Positions 28,864-37,214 of a stretch of 64,000 bases of DNA are shown here, piece by piece (within the stretch, counting starts at the first letter, position 1; each line of letters opens with the position of its first letter). Source of the stretch: Sphingobium lactosutens (GTDB taxonomy: Bacteria > Pseudomonadota > Alphaproteobacteria > Sphingomonadales > Sphingomonadaceae); contig NZ_QJQX01000083.1 in NCBI RefSeq assembly GCF_013393185.1, forward strand, positions 124,001-188,000, given 5' to 3'. The notes under the pieces were generated by a model that had not been told where the DNA came from, searched no databases, and saw only the letters and a list, made by a program, of their open reading frames with translations. The position numbers were made by a program, and so were the translations under genes.

Positions 28864-30621
28864 TTATCCCTTGGCCTTTTCCGCCGCAATCCAGCCATCG
28901 ATCTGGCTTTCCAGCACGGTCAGCGGCACCGCCCCCTGCGAGAGTATCGCGTCATGGAAACGGCGCAGGTCGAACTTCGGCCCCAGCGCTTCCTCCGCCT
29001 TCGCGCGCAGCGCACGAATCCTGATCTCGCCGAGCTTGTAGCCGAGCGCCTGCCCCGGCCAGCTGATATAGCGATTGACCTCCGCATCGATATTGGCGTC
29101 GGTCAGCGCGCTGTTGGCCTTCATGAAGGCGACGGCCCTGGCCTTGTCCCAGCCCTTGGCATGGATGCCGGTATCAACCACCAGCCGGCAGGCGCGCCAC
29201 ATCTCGTAGGACAGGCGGCCCATCATCTTTTCGGGCGTATCGTAAAGGCCCATCTCTTCGCCCAGATATTCGGTGTAGAGCGCCCAGCCTTCCACATAGG
29301 CGGTGAAGCCGGCTAGATATTTGCGGAAGGGCGGCAGCGGCAATTCCTGCTGGAGCGCGATCTGGTTGTGATGGCCTGGCACCGCTTCATGCGCGGTCAG
29401 CGCCGGCAATTCCCAAAAGGGCCGCTGGTCGAGCTTCGACGTGTTGACCCAATAGGTGCCGGAAATGCCGGCCTCCGGGGCGCCAGGGCCGTAATAGGCC
29501 GTCGTCGTTCCTTCCGCTTCAGCCGCCGGGATCGGCTTCAACCCATAGGGCAGGCGCGGCAAGGTCGCGAAATAGCGCGGCAACAGCCCGTCGATCGTCT
29601 TCGCCTGCCGCGCGGCGACGCGCAGCAATTCCTCGGGCGTCTTCGCATAATAGGTCGGGTCGGTGCGCAGATGCTGGATATAGGCGGCGCGGCTGGGATA
29701 GCCGGCCTTCGCCGCAATCTCGTCCATTCGCTTGCCGATGCGCGCAATCTCGTCCAGGCCGATCTGGTGAATCTGGTCGGGCGTCAGGTCGGTAGTAGTG
29801 TGCGCCCTGACCCGGCTGGCATACCAGGCCGCGCCGCCCGGCAACGCGGCGGCGCTGTCATTCTTGCGGCAATGGGGCAGATAGTCCTGCACGAACAGGT
29901 CGTGCCATTTGCGATATTCAGGCGTCAGCACGTCGCGGATGATCGCGACCGCCTGTCCCTGCATGGCGCTCCAGTCGGCGTCGCTGATGTCGCGCGGCTT
30001 GGGACGCTTGAACGGTTCGTAAAAGCGCGTGTCCTCCGGCTTCCCGTCAACGATGCCACTGATCGTCTCGGCATAATTTTGCAGCACCGAACAGGGCTGA
30101 ACATAGCCGCCCTTGATCGCCTGCCGCGTGATGGCGAGCGCGTCGCCATTTTGCTTCGGATAGAGCGCCAGCCGCTTCAGATAGCTGTCATAATCGGAGC
30201 GATTGTAGAAAGGCAGACCGTCGGCCATGCCGGAAAAGCCCTGATGCCAGCCATAATAGGTGGTGAAGAGCATCAGCCGTTCGGCGGGATGCTGGTCGCT
30301 GTCGATATCGTCGCGCAGCATCCAGAGCAGAACATCGCGATTGACGCGGTCGGGCGCCTCCAGTCCTTGTGCGGGCACCGCCTCCAGCCGGGCGACGAAG
30401 CCCCGCTCCGCCTCGATCTGCGCGTCACGTGCGGCAAGCGAAATATCGTAGATCTGGTTGTCATAGTCGCGCACGCCGCGTGCGGTCGCCTCGACCGGGT
30501 GGGTGGATAGATACCAGCTCCAGTGATCGGCGATCACCTCGTTCAGTAGGTCACGGGGCGTCTGGGCCTGCGCCAAAGCGGGCGCGGCGACAGCGAGCAT
30601 CAGGGACAGAATCTTGCGCAT
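28864..30621 (-). CDS. Exported DUF885 family protein (putative zinc peptidase)
   Basis: The product has 585 residues with a signal peptide (ILSLMLAVAAPALAQAQ). The family motif HEAVPGHHNQIALQQE resembles an HExxH-type zinc site (HEAxPGHH), and EGWALYTEYLGEEMG supplies a conserved Glu downstream. DUF885 proteins are thought to be metallopeptidases or amidohydrolases, but few are characterised. It is a single gene, well expressed in appearance, with no obvious partner. Confidence 0.85.
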   Translation of the reverse strand: MRKILSLMLAVAAPALAQAQTPRDLLNEVIADHWSWYLSTHPVEATARGVRDYDNQIYDISLAARDAQIEAERGFVARLEAVPAQGLEAPDRVNRDVLLWMLRDDIDSDQHPAERLMLFTTYYGWHQGFSGMADGLPFYNRSDYDSYLKRLALYPKQNGDALAITRQAIKGGYVQPCSVLQNYAETISGIVDGKPEDTRFYEPFKRPKPRDISDADWSAMQGQAVAIIRDVLTPEYRKWHDLFVQDYLPHCRKNDSAAALPGGAAWYASRVRAHTTTDLTPDQIHQIGLDEIARIGKRMDEIAAKAGYPSRAAYIQHLRTDPTYYAKTPEELLRVAARQAKTIDGLLPRYFATLPRLPYGLKPIPAAEAEGTTTAYYGPGAPEAGISGTYWVNTSKLDQRPFWELPALTAHEAVPGHHNQIALQQELPLPPFRKYLAGFTAYVEGWALYTEYLGEEMGLYDTPEKMMGRLSYEMWRACRLVVDTGIHAKGWDKARAVAFMKANSALTDANIDAEVNRYISWPGQALGYKLGEIRIRALRAKAEEALGPKFDLRRFHDAILSQGAVPLTVLESQIDGWIAAEKAKG

Positions 30622-30663
30622 GGACGCAATGGTTCGCGCGTCTCACCGATTTTGGCAAGGGGA

Positions 30664-30867
30664 TCAGGCGGCCGCCACCCCTTCCGCCTCGACAATATCG
30701 TTGCCGGCATAGAAACCGCGCACCCGGACGCGCTTTTCGACATGATCGACCGGCACGCGAAGCAGGACGAGCCGGTAACTGCCGCCCAGATCGCGCTGGA
30801 GCAGAAAGCCGCCTTCATCGCGCAGCAATCTGCCGGTTTCGTCCACTCCAGCGCCAATCTCTGTCAT
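30664..30867 (-). CDS. DUF5818 family small protein
   Basis: The product has 67 residues. It has the pattern GRLLRDEGGFLLQRDLGGSYRL followed by VPVDHVEKRVRVRGFYAG, forming a small beta domain I associate with DUF5818. No membrane segment is seen. It lies just downstream of the DUF1328 gene on the same strand (5 bases apart), suggesting one transcript, perhaps stress-induced. Confidence 0.75.
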   Translation of the reverse strand: MTEIGAGVDETGRLLRDEGGFLLQRDLGGSYRLVLLRVPVDHVEKRVRVRGFYAGNDIVEAEGVAAA

Positions 30868-30871
30868 AGGG

Positions 30872-31057
30872 TCAGTCTATCGCGTCCTTGATGCCCTTGC
30901 CAGCCAGGATTCCCAGCACAAGGAAAATGACGAACAGGGCGATCGCGACGAAGAAGAGGATTTTGGCGATGCCGACAAAAGCGCCGGCCGCGCTGCCAAA
31001 GCCGAGCAGCGCCAGCACCGCCGCAATGACGAGCGAGATGATCGCAAGCTTGATCAT
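30872..31057 (-). CDS. DUF1328 small membrane protein
   Basis: The product has 61 residues with two hydrophobic helices ([18 protein letters not shown] and [20 protein letters not shown]). This matches the UPF0391/DUF1328 (YtjA) family, often stress-responsive in proteobacteria. I chose the ATG at 31057, just before the first helix. An EcfG-type promoter (GGAAC-N17-GGTT) lies about 42 bases upstream, which fits control by the general stress response. Confidence 0.85.
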   Translation of the reverse strand: MIKLAIISLVIAAVLALLGFGSAAGAFVGIAKILFFVAIALFVIFLVLGILAGKGIKDAID

Positions 31058-31098
31058 GGAAATGGTCCTTCCGTTGGGCAATGGGGAATGGACATGAC

Positions 31099-31124
31099 AA
31101 CCGACGACGGGGTCGCCTTGTTCC
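31099..31124 (-). promoter_or_regulatory. EcfG-like promoter for DUF1328 gene
   Basis: The reverse strand reads GGAAC (31124-31120), 17 bases, then GGTT (31102-31099), close to the GGAAC-N16/17-CGTT consensus of EcfG sigma factors. Expected transcript start is about 15-20 bases before the ATG at 31057. Confidence 0.5.
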
Positions 31125-31231
31125 ACCTGCGTAGCGGTTATGGCTAACCAGACATTAAGGTCGATTCTCATCGACTTGATTGAACTATCGGCGAAGATGG
31201 GCGCTTGTTGCTGGATCGAAAGGAGACGCCG

Positions 31232-31681
31232 ATGTCGAACAACCATGCCATCAGCAAACTGGATGACCTGATCACGACGTTGATCGACAGTGTGAAGGGC
31301 TATGAACATAGCGCCCACAAGGCGAAGTCGCCAGAGTTCCAGACATTGTTCCGCGACCTGGCGACCGAGCGCAACAAGGCGGTCGAACTATTACAGGACC
31401 ACAGCCGCGCGCTGGGCGGCAAACCGAACGGCTTCGGATCGGCGGCCGGTACGGCACATCGCCGGCTGGAGGATATTCTCGTCGCGCTGGGCGGTGGCGA
31501 CAAGGCCGTGATTCAGGCGGTCGATCGCGGCGAGGATTATCTGCGCGAAGAGTTTGAGCGGGTGCTCAAGGACAGCAGCATCGGCGAGGAAACGCAGGCC
31601 GTGGTGCGCCGCGCCCATGAGTCCGTGCTGCATGGCAAGGGCGTGATCGAGAGCCTCAAGGGCCAGCTCGCCGCAGCCTGA
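31232..31681 (+). CDS. PA2169 family four-helix-bundle protein (DUF2383)
   Basis: The product has 149 residues, predicted all-helical ([23 protein letters not shown], then [21 protein letters not shown]), matching DUF2383. The ATG at 31232 follows GAAAGGAG. Related proteins are often stress-linked and ferritin-like in shape. It is divergent from the DUF1328 gene across about 175 bases. I could not find an EcfG site for it. Confidence 0.85.
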   Translation: MSNNHAISKLDDLITTLIDSVKGYEHSAHKAKSPEFQTLFRDLATERNKAVELLQDHSRALGGKPNGFGSAAGTAHRRLEDILVALGGGDKAVIQAVDRGEDYLREEFERVLKDSSIGEETQAVVRRAHESVLHGKGVIESLKGQLAAA

Positions 31682-31688
31682 CGAAGCG

Positions 31689-32687
31689 TCAGACCCAGCC
31701 TTCCAGCACCTGGTTGGGTGGACGATGTCCATCGACCCAGGTGCGGATGTTGGCGATCACCCGCGCCCCAGTTGCATCCCGCCCTTCGAACGTTGCCGAG
31801 CCCATGTGCGGCAACAGCGCGACATTGGCGAGCGACAGCAGGCGCGCATCGACTGCGGGTTCATGGGTATAGACGTCAAAGCCTGCGCCTGCGATCCGCC
31901 CTTCCTCCAGCGCCGTGATAAGTGCCTCCTCATCGGTCACTTCGGCGCGCGACGTGTTGATGATATAGGCGTCCGGGCGCATCAGCGCGATGCGACGCGC
32001 GTCGATCATCCCCCGGCTGTCGGCGTTGAGCGGGCAATGGATCGACAATATGTCGCTGCCGGCCAGCAGCGAATCCAGTTCGCCATGCCATTCCGCCTCC
32101 AGTTCCTGCTCCACCTCGAACGGCAGGCGGTGGCGGTTATGATAGGCGATCGACAGGCCGAACGCGCTGGCGCGGCGAGCGACGGCGCGACCGATACGGC
32201 CCATGCCGATAATGCCCAGCTTCTTGCCGCCGATGCGATGACCGAGCATGCCCGACGGACTCCAGCCGCGCCATTGCCCGGTACGGACCAGCTTTTCCCC
32301 TTCGGCCAGGCGCCGTGGCACCGACAGGATCAGCGCCATGGTCATGTCGGCGGTATCCTCGGTCAGGACGCCGGGCGTGTTGGTGACGATGACCCCCTTC
32401 TTCCGCGCGGCGGCCAGGTCGATATGATCGACCCCGCTGCCGAAGCTGGCGATCAGTTGCAACCGGTCGGCCGCGCCCTCGATCAGGGCGGCGTCGATCT
32501 GGTCGTTGATCGTGGGCACCAGCACATCGCACTGCGCCATCGCGCGGGCGAGTTCGGTACGGCTCATCGCCACGTCGCCGACATTGAAGCTGGCATCGAA
32601 CAGTTCGGCCATGCGCGCCTCCACATTGGGCGGCAGGCGGCGCGTAACGATGACGCGCGGCTTGGCGGGGCGCGGTTTCTTGGCCAT
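31689..32687 (-). CDS. D-isomer specific 2-hydroxyacid dehydrogenase (glyoxylate/hydroxypyruvate reductase type)
   Basis: The product has 332 residues. The Rossmann motif GIIGMGRIGRAVARRA is near residue 155. Catalytic Arg is in NTSRAEVTDEEAL, Glu in GAGFDVYTHEP and His in LLPHMGSATFEGR. The substrate is probably glyoxylate or hydroxypyruvate, using NAD(P)H. I chose the ATG at 32687 (MAKKPRPAK) over the extension to 32717. It ends 8 bases from the convergent DUF2383 gene. Confidence 0.9.
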   Translation of the reverse strand: MAKKPRPAKPRVIVTRRLPPNVEARMAELFDASFNVGDVAMSRTELARAMAQCDVLVPTINDQIDAALIEGAADRLQLIASFGSGVDHIDLAAARKKGVIVTNTPGVLTEDTADMTMALILSVPRRLAEGEKLVRTGQWRGWSPSGMLGHRIGGKKLGIIGMGRIGRAVARRASAFGLSIAYHNRHRLPFEVEQELEAEWHGELDSLLAGSDILSIHCPLNADSRGMIDARRIALMRPDAYIINTSRAEVTDEEALITALEEGRIAGAGFDVYTHEPAVDARLLSLANVALLPHMGSATFEGRDATGARVIANIRTWVDGHRPPNQVLEGWV

Positions 32688-32802
32688 GGATAAGGCCGCT
32701 ATTCCCCGGCGCGACATCGGTCAAGCGGATATGCGGGCCGGACATGCAGGAGTCCCCATCGAAGGACTGTCGCATAGCTGCGCAAATGGCTATGGGAGGA
32801 TC

Positions 32803-33300
32803 ATGCGTGACATGGGTGATGGGTCTGGGATGAAGCGTTTCTGGTTGGGTGCGGGCGTGGCTGTGGTGCTGGGCGCGGCGGGCGCAGCGCTGGCGGCCCC
32901 GGCCAAGCCCGTGCCCTATTGGGCGTCGCTCGCGCAGGACGAAGCGCGGATGCGGGTCGGGCCGAGCCTCGATTATCCCTCCAACTGGGTCTATCGCCGC
33001 CGCGACCTGCCGGTGAAGGTGGTGCAGGTGCTGGGCCTGTGGCGCAAGGTGGAGGATCCCGACGGCGCACAGGGATGGATGCACGTCCGCCTGCTGAGCG
33101 ACACCGCGACCGCGATCGTGAAGGCGGAGGTAGCGCCGCTGCATCAATCCGCCAGCGAAAGCGCGCGCACCCTTTTCCGGGCGGAACGCGGCGTGGTCGG
33201 GCGGCTGGGCGACTGTTCGGGCGGCTGGTGCACCTTCGACGTCAAGGGACAGCGCGGCTATGTGAAGGCCGGCGATGTCTGGGGGGCGACCGGAAAATAG
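32803..33300 (+). CDS. Exported SH3-domain protein
   Basis: The product has 165 residues with a signal peptide (MKRFWLGAGVAVVLGAAGAALAAP) that begins at the second Met. GGGAGGATC immediately before the ATG at 32803 favours that start. Two bacterial SH3-like repeats are seen: RMRVGPSLDYPSNWVYRRRDLPVKVV and LHQSASESARTLFRAERGVVGRLG, each followed by W-containing strands. Such proteins bind cell-wall peptides in the periplasm. Confidence 0.85.
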   Translation: MRDMGDGSGMKRFWLGAGVAVVLGAAGAALAAPAKPVPYWASLAQDEARMRVGPSLDYPSNWVYRRRDLPVKVVQVLGLWRKVEDPDGAQGWMHVRLLSDTATAIVKAEVAPLHQSASESARTLFRAERGVVGRLGDCSGGWCTFDVKGQRGYVKAGDVWGATGK

Positions 33301-33674
33301 GATTTAGGGAATAGGATTAACTGGGTTTAACCTCACACATTTCCCGTAGATTTTGATATTTTCGTACCGGAATGGGAAATTTCGTTACGAAGCTGGCATT
33401 GAGCCGACGATGCGCAAGAGCTGCTTTTTCGATCTCCTTGTAGCAGTCAGATGGCATGTAGGACAGCGTTGGGTGGATGGCGGGAAAGTCTGTTTTATAC
33501 TGTCATCTCCGCGGAGGCGGGGATCCATCTCCCAGCCTAGTGCTGGACGCAAGGTCAGGAGATGGGTTCCCGCCTTCGCGGGAATGACGAAAACGGGTGG
33601 GGAGCGGACTGACAGGTTTCGAGCAGTGTGCGATAGTTTGCGGACATGATTGCTCAGGGAAAGCGTGAGCCAAG
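33301..33674. other. Gene-free stretch containing a palindromic repeat
   Basis: Short frames on both strands here are not convincing. Positions 33501-33589 hold an inverted repeat whose translation (VIPAKAG...LRGDD) appears in many mis-annotated small proteins. Left of it (33301-33500) I see AT-richer sequence with no clear signal. Confidence 0.6.
33501..33589. repeat. Palindromic repeat of the VIPAKAG/LRGDD type
   Basis: The element runs from TGTCATCTCCGCGGAGGCGG to CCGCCTTCGCGGGAATGACG and its ends are inverted repeats. This type is widespread between genes in proteobacteria. Confidence 0.85.
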
Positions 33675-34115
33675 TCAGTATCGTTTGAGTGATCCGAGCG
33701 CAGGCAGTACTATCCAAAGTCCAATAAATAACAAAGCAATGTATATCTGTTTGTCATATCCGCCAAATACGCCCCAACCGAGTAAGTAGTTTGCTCCAAT
33801 TGTCAGGAACACTGCAAGCCATAACCCGGCCTTAATCCTCTGACGCGATGACGGTGGATTTGGATGCCAGTCAATATCTCGCAAGGTCGATAAATGGCTC
33901 CGCATCCATTCGCGCTTGAATGCAGCATATTTGCTATCGTTATCGCGGATGTCTTCGTCATCGGCCCAATGACTGAGTTCCTGCCATGCAGCTTTCTCCC
34001 GCTCATCGAGAGCTAGCGGGTCGGGTATCGCGATATCGAGTTCATGTGCAGTAACGTCGCCGCCATCAGCAACCCGCTCAAGCATCGCTATCAGATTTGG
34101 TCGCGCCGACGTCAT
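33675..34115 (-). CDS. Hypothetical membrane protein
   Basis: The product has 146 residues. The first 100 are soluble and acidic (WADDEDIRDNDSKYAAFKREW) and are followed by two membrane helices (AGLWLAVFLTIGANYLLGW and YIALLFIGLWIVLPALG). GC content is lower than that of its neighbours, and it is flanked by repeats on both sides, so it may be acquired. I know no family. The ATG at 34115 is preferred to a GTG at 34130; neither has a clear ribosome site. Confidence 0.6.
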   Translation of the reverse strand: MTSARPNLIAMLERVADGGDVTAHELDIAIPDPLALDEREKAAWQELSHWADDEDIRDNDSKYAAFKREWMRSHLSTLRDIDWHPNPPSSRQRIKAGLWLAVFLTIGANYLLGWGVFGGYDKQIYIALLFIGLWIVLPALGSLKRY

Positions 34116-34416
34116 GTTCGTATTATGCACCTGACAGAGGTGTCTGCAATCGGGGAAGCTGCAAATCTCCTTTTATGTCCGCCTCTGGTCGGCTTTAACC
34201 GTCATGCCAGCGAAAGCTGGCATCTCAGGCGGCGGCGCGAAACGGTCGAGCGTGGCGCTCGTCCAAGCCTGTCTCGCCAACGCCTGAGACCCCAGCCTTC
34301 GCTGGGGTGACGGAAACAAGGATGGCCGCTTTCGAGCGATATCGCAACGCGTCTAACGGTCCATTTCTGGTCGCCAGCGGACCCGCCCCGGGAAAAGGGG
34401 GCCCAGCCCCCTTCCT
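34116..34416. other. Gene-free stretch with a palindromic repeat
   Basis: The stretch is gene-free apart from the repeat at 34200-34313. Right of it (34314-34416) lies a GC-rich segment just after the amidohydrolase stop; no T-run hairpin was found. Confidence 0.6.
34200..34313. repeat. Palindromic intergenic repeat
   Basis: A 114-bp element starts CGTCATGCCAGCGAAAGCTGG and ends CCAGCCTTCGCTGGGGTGACGG, with about 30-bp imperfect terminal inverted repeats and an inner CTCAGGC/GCCTGAG pair. Confidence 0.8.
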
Positions 34417-35823
34417 TCACCATTCGTAGGCCTTGGGCATCGCGCCTTCGGTTGGCGTGGCGTAGCGGTCGCGCAATTTTGTCTGGCGGTTTTCGATCGG
34501 TTGCTGGACGCCGTCGATCCACACCGCGACCGGGGCGGAGGTCATTTCCAGCGGGTCGCCGTCCCAGATGACCACGTCGCCCGCCTTGCCGGCCTTGAGC
34601 GACCCGATACGGTCGCCCAGCCCCATCGCCTCGGCTGGGGCGGAGGTAATGGTGCGGAGCGCCTGACCCCAGCTGAGGCCGGTCGCGCCCGGCACTTTAT
34701 TCAGCGCAACCATATTGCCCGCCTGCTGAGTCGCGAGGCGCAGTTGCAGCCCCTCGTCACGGTCCATCAGGCCCATGGAAACAGCGACGCCCGCCTTCAC
34801 CATGCGGCCGACATTGCTCTGGGTCGCGGCCAGCTTCTCGAAGCTGGAGGGCAGGTCGTCGAGACCACCGGCGATCACCGGCACCTTGGCGGCGGCGATC
34901 TGGGTCGCGACCATCCAGCCTTCGGCCGCGCCGGCGAGGATCAGCTTGAGCGCTGGAAAATCCTGCCGCAAGGCGAGCACGGACAATATGTCGCGGGCGC
35001 TTTCGGCGTGGATCATCAGCGGCATGACGCCGGTGACGACCGGAACCAGCGCTTCGGCATCGACGCGGTTGAGCAGCGCATCCTTCGACCGGCCATCATA
35101 GCTGGCGGGCGCCTTCGCGAATTCCTGTGCTTCGCGCAGCATCATCTTGAAGGTCAGGATCGCGGCGGCGCGGCTGCCGCCTGCATCCTCAGCGCCGGAT
35201 TCGCCCATTTCGACATATTGGAAGGCCCGCGCCTTGGTGATCGGGTTCAGGTCAGCGCCCAGGTCGACCACTGCGCCCTGCCCGGCGAAGATGCCGACGC
35301 CGGTTGCAGGCACCACAACCGCGCGGGTGATACCGGCGGTGCGGCTGACCGCGATCGGGTTGGCCAGCGGATTGATCGCGGGCGCGACGTCGATCGCCGC
35401 CGAGAAGGGCGAGCGGGCGCTTGTGTCGTTGGTCTGCCTGACCCCCGGCACCTCGACCAGGCCGACGCGCGAATAGCCCGAGACGAGACCGGGCGTCACC
35501 CATTTGCCGCTGGCGTCGATGGTCTTCGCCCCGGCGGGAACGGCAACGCCCGCGCCGGCCGCAACGATCTTACCACCCGTGATGACGACGGTGCCGTTCC
35601 GGATCGGCTCGGAGCCATCACCGATGGCCAAGGTCGCGCCGGTGATGGCGATGGATTGGGCGAAGGCGGGAGCGGCGGCCGTCAACGACAAGGCTGCCAT
35701 CACTATCGCCGTCCGGTTCGAGCAGCTTCGAGCGAAGCCGATAACCGCGTGTCGAGAACTCGATCCAGCACCGGTTCTCGGCAAGCTCGAACCGAACGGA
35801 GTTATTTTGGCCAAACGGCTCAT
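34417..35823 (-). CDS. Amidohydrolase-like protein lacking the HxH metal motif
   Basis: The product has 468 residues. The N-terminus overlaps the upstream stop (ATGA). Residues about 9-38 are encoded by a palindromic repeat, and the real signal peptide follows (MAALSLTAAAPAFAQS). The amidohydrolase fold is recognisable (GATLAIGDGSEPIRNGTVV, then GKWVTPGLV, and SGGSLKAGKAGDVVIWDGDPLE-like ending). However, the usual TPGLVDxHxH is SGYSR, so the first metal ligands are missing. It is probably inactive alone or a partner subunit of the upstream amidohydrolase. Confidence 0.85.
   Translation of the reverse strand: MSRLAKITPFGSSLPRTGAGSSSRHAVIGFARSCSNRTAIVMAALSLTAAAPAFAQSIAITGATLAIGDGSEPIRNGTVVITGGKIVAAGAGVAVPAGAKTIDASGKWVTPGLVSGYSRVGLVEVPGVRQTNDTSARSPFSAAIDVAPAINPLANPIAVSRTAGITRAVVVPATGVGIFAGQGAVVDLGADLNPITKARAFQYVEMGESGAEDAGGSRAAAILTFKMMLREAQEFAKAPASYDGRSKDALLNRVDAEALVPVVTGVMPLMIHAESARDILSVLALRQDFPALKLILAGAAEGWMVATQIAAAKVPVIAGGLDDLPSSFEKLAATQSNVGRMVKAGVAVSMGLMDRDEGLQLRLATQQAGNMVALNKVPGATGLSWGQALRTITSAPAEAMGLGDRIGSLKAGKAGDVVIWDGDPLEMTSAPVAVWIDGVQQPIENRQTKLRDRYATPTEGAMPKAYEW
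35709..35799. repeat. Palindromic element inside the amidohydrolase gene
   Basis: A 91-bp element has ends CCGTTCGGTTCGAGC and GCTCGAACCGGACGG on the reverse strand and falls inside the 5' part of the downstream amidohydrolase frame. It reads through without a stop. It belongs to the CCGTTCG-ended family seen between genes at 9887, 16679 and 39901. Confidence 0.8.
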
Positions 35824-37214
35824 TTCACGTCTCCCGCGCCGATCTGGCCCAGTTCGAAATCGGTCACAGGCCGCAGCTTCGGATTGGCGCTGTCATACAT
35901 CAGCGCCCCGTCGATCCAGACCTTTTCCGGCCTTGTATAGGTGCTGAAGGGGTTGCCGTTCCATAGCACGACGTCGGCCATCTTGCCGACCTTGAGGCTG
36001 CCGGTCTGCTCCGCGATGCCCATGGCGCGCGCGGGATTGATGGCGAGCCAGGTCCAGGCGACCTCGTCGGGAATGTCGATCCCCATGCGGCGGCCCGCGC
36101 CCAATGCCTTGGCCGCTTCCTGATTCAGGCGTTGGATGCCATTTTCATCGTCCGAGTGGACGATGGCGCAGGCGCCCGCCCGATGCACCAGCGGCACATT
36201 TTCCTTGATGCCGTCATAGGCTTCCATCTTGAAGCCGTACCAGTCGCCCCACATGGCCGAACAAATGTTGTTCTCGCGCAGCAGGTCGGCGATCTTGTAG
36301 CTTTCGACGGCATGGTGGAAGGCGGTGATCCTGTAGCCGAACTCCTTCGACATATCGATCACATTGGCCATCTCGTCCGCGCGATAGCAGTGATTATGGA
36401 CGAGAATCTTGCCCTCCAGCACATCCGCCAGCGTTTCCATGCCCAGGTCGCGGGTCTGGTCCTTACCGGCGGCGCGCTTCTTCTGATATTCGCGCGCCTT
36501 GATCCAGGTCTGGCGGTCGACCGCCATATTGCCCATCCGGGTCGACGGCTCACGCCCCTTGGCGCCATAGACGCGCTTGGGGTTTTCGCCACACGCCATT
36601 TTCAGGCCATAGGGCGCGCCGGGGAATTTCATCCCCTGCTGGGTGCGGGCAGGGACGTTCTTGACCGTCACGCTGCGCCCGCCGAAGAGGTTGCCCGAGC
36701 CGGGCAGGATCTGGAGCGTGGTGACGCCGCCATTGGCCAGCGCGCGGCCGAAGCCGGGATCCTGCGGCCAGATGCTATGTTCGGCCCAGACATGGGGCGT
36801 CACCGGCGAGGTCATCTCATTGCCGTCGGACAGCGCATCGACGCCGGGCGAGGCATAGACGCCCAGATGACTGTGAATGTCGATGACGCCCGGCGTCAGA
36901 TATTTGCCGGTGCCGTCGAACAGCGCGACATCGGCCGGGATCGGCGTATCGGGGCCACCGATCGCGACCACCTTGCCTTCCGACAGGAAGACGACGCCAT
37001 TGTCGATGCGGCCGCCTTCGCCGTCGAAGATGGTCGCGCCGCGGATCACGGTCGGGCGGCCGGGATAGGCTTTGTAGGTGGACGGATAGGGATTTTCAGG
37101 CTCAGTCGAAGACCCCTGCGACGCAGGCGTTTCCTTGTCCTTCTTCGCCGCCTGCGCGCCGGCGGTTCCCGCCAGCAACGCCGCGATCAGCAGCCATTTG
37201 CCGCTTTTGGTCAT
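35820..37214 (-). CDS. Exported amidohydrolase
   Basis: The product has 464 residues with a signal peptide (LLIAALLAGTAGAQA). The metal motif is IDIHSHLG (His114, His116). Further ligands are probably in VHNHCYRADE, AFHHAVESYK and IVHSDDENG. The family includes imidazolonepropionase-, prolidase- and dipeptidase-like enzymes. The start is the ATG at 37214, one base overlapping the POT transporter stop. It is in a three-gene operon with that transporter and the degenerate partner, suggesting peptide-derived substrates. Confidence 0.88.
   Translation of the reverse strand: MTKSGKWLLIAALLAGTAGAQAAKKDKETPASQGSSTEPENPYPSTYKAYPGRPTVIRGATIFDGEGGRIDNGVVFLSEGKVVAIGGPDTPIPADVALFDGTGKYLTPGVIDIHSHLGVYASPGVDALSDGNEMTSPVTPHVWAEHSIWPQDPGFGRALANGGVTTLQILPGSGNLFGGRSVTVKNVPARTQQGMKFPGAPYGLKMACGENPKRVYGAKGREPSTRMGNMAVDRQTWIKAREYQKKRAAGKDQTRDLGMETLADVLEGKILVHNHCYRADEMANVIDMSKEFGYRITAFHHAVESYKIADLLRENNICSAMWGDWYGFKMEAYDGIKENVPLVHRAGACAIVHSDDENGIQRLNQEAAKALGAGRRMGIDIPDEVAWTWLAINPARAMGIAEQTGSLKVGKMADVVLWNGNPFSTYTRPEKVWIDGALMYDSANPKLRPVTDFELGQIGAGDVK

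Noticed and set aside
26367-29024. 885-codon open frame on the plus strand opposite acnB
   Set aside because: It is the antisense shadow of a well-conserved gene in GC-rich DNA; composition (His/Asp/Arg rich) is typical of such shadows and no domain is recognisable.
33385-33717. 110-codon frame with VIPAKAG and LRGDD
   Set aside because: The middle is the translation of a palindromic repeat; such frames are well known artefacts.
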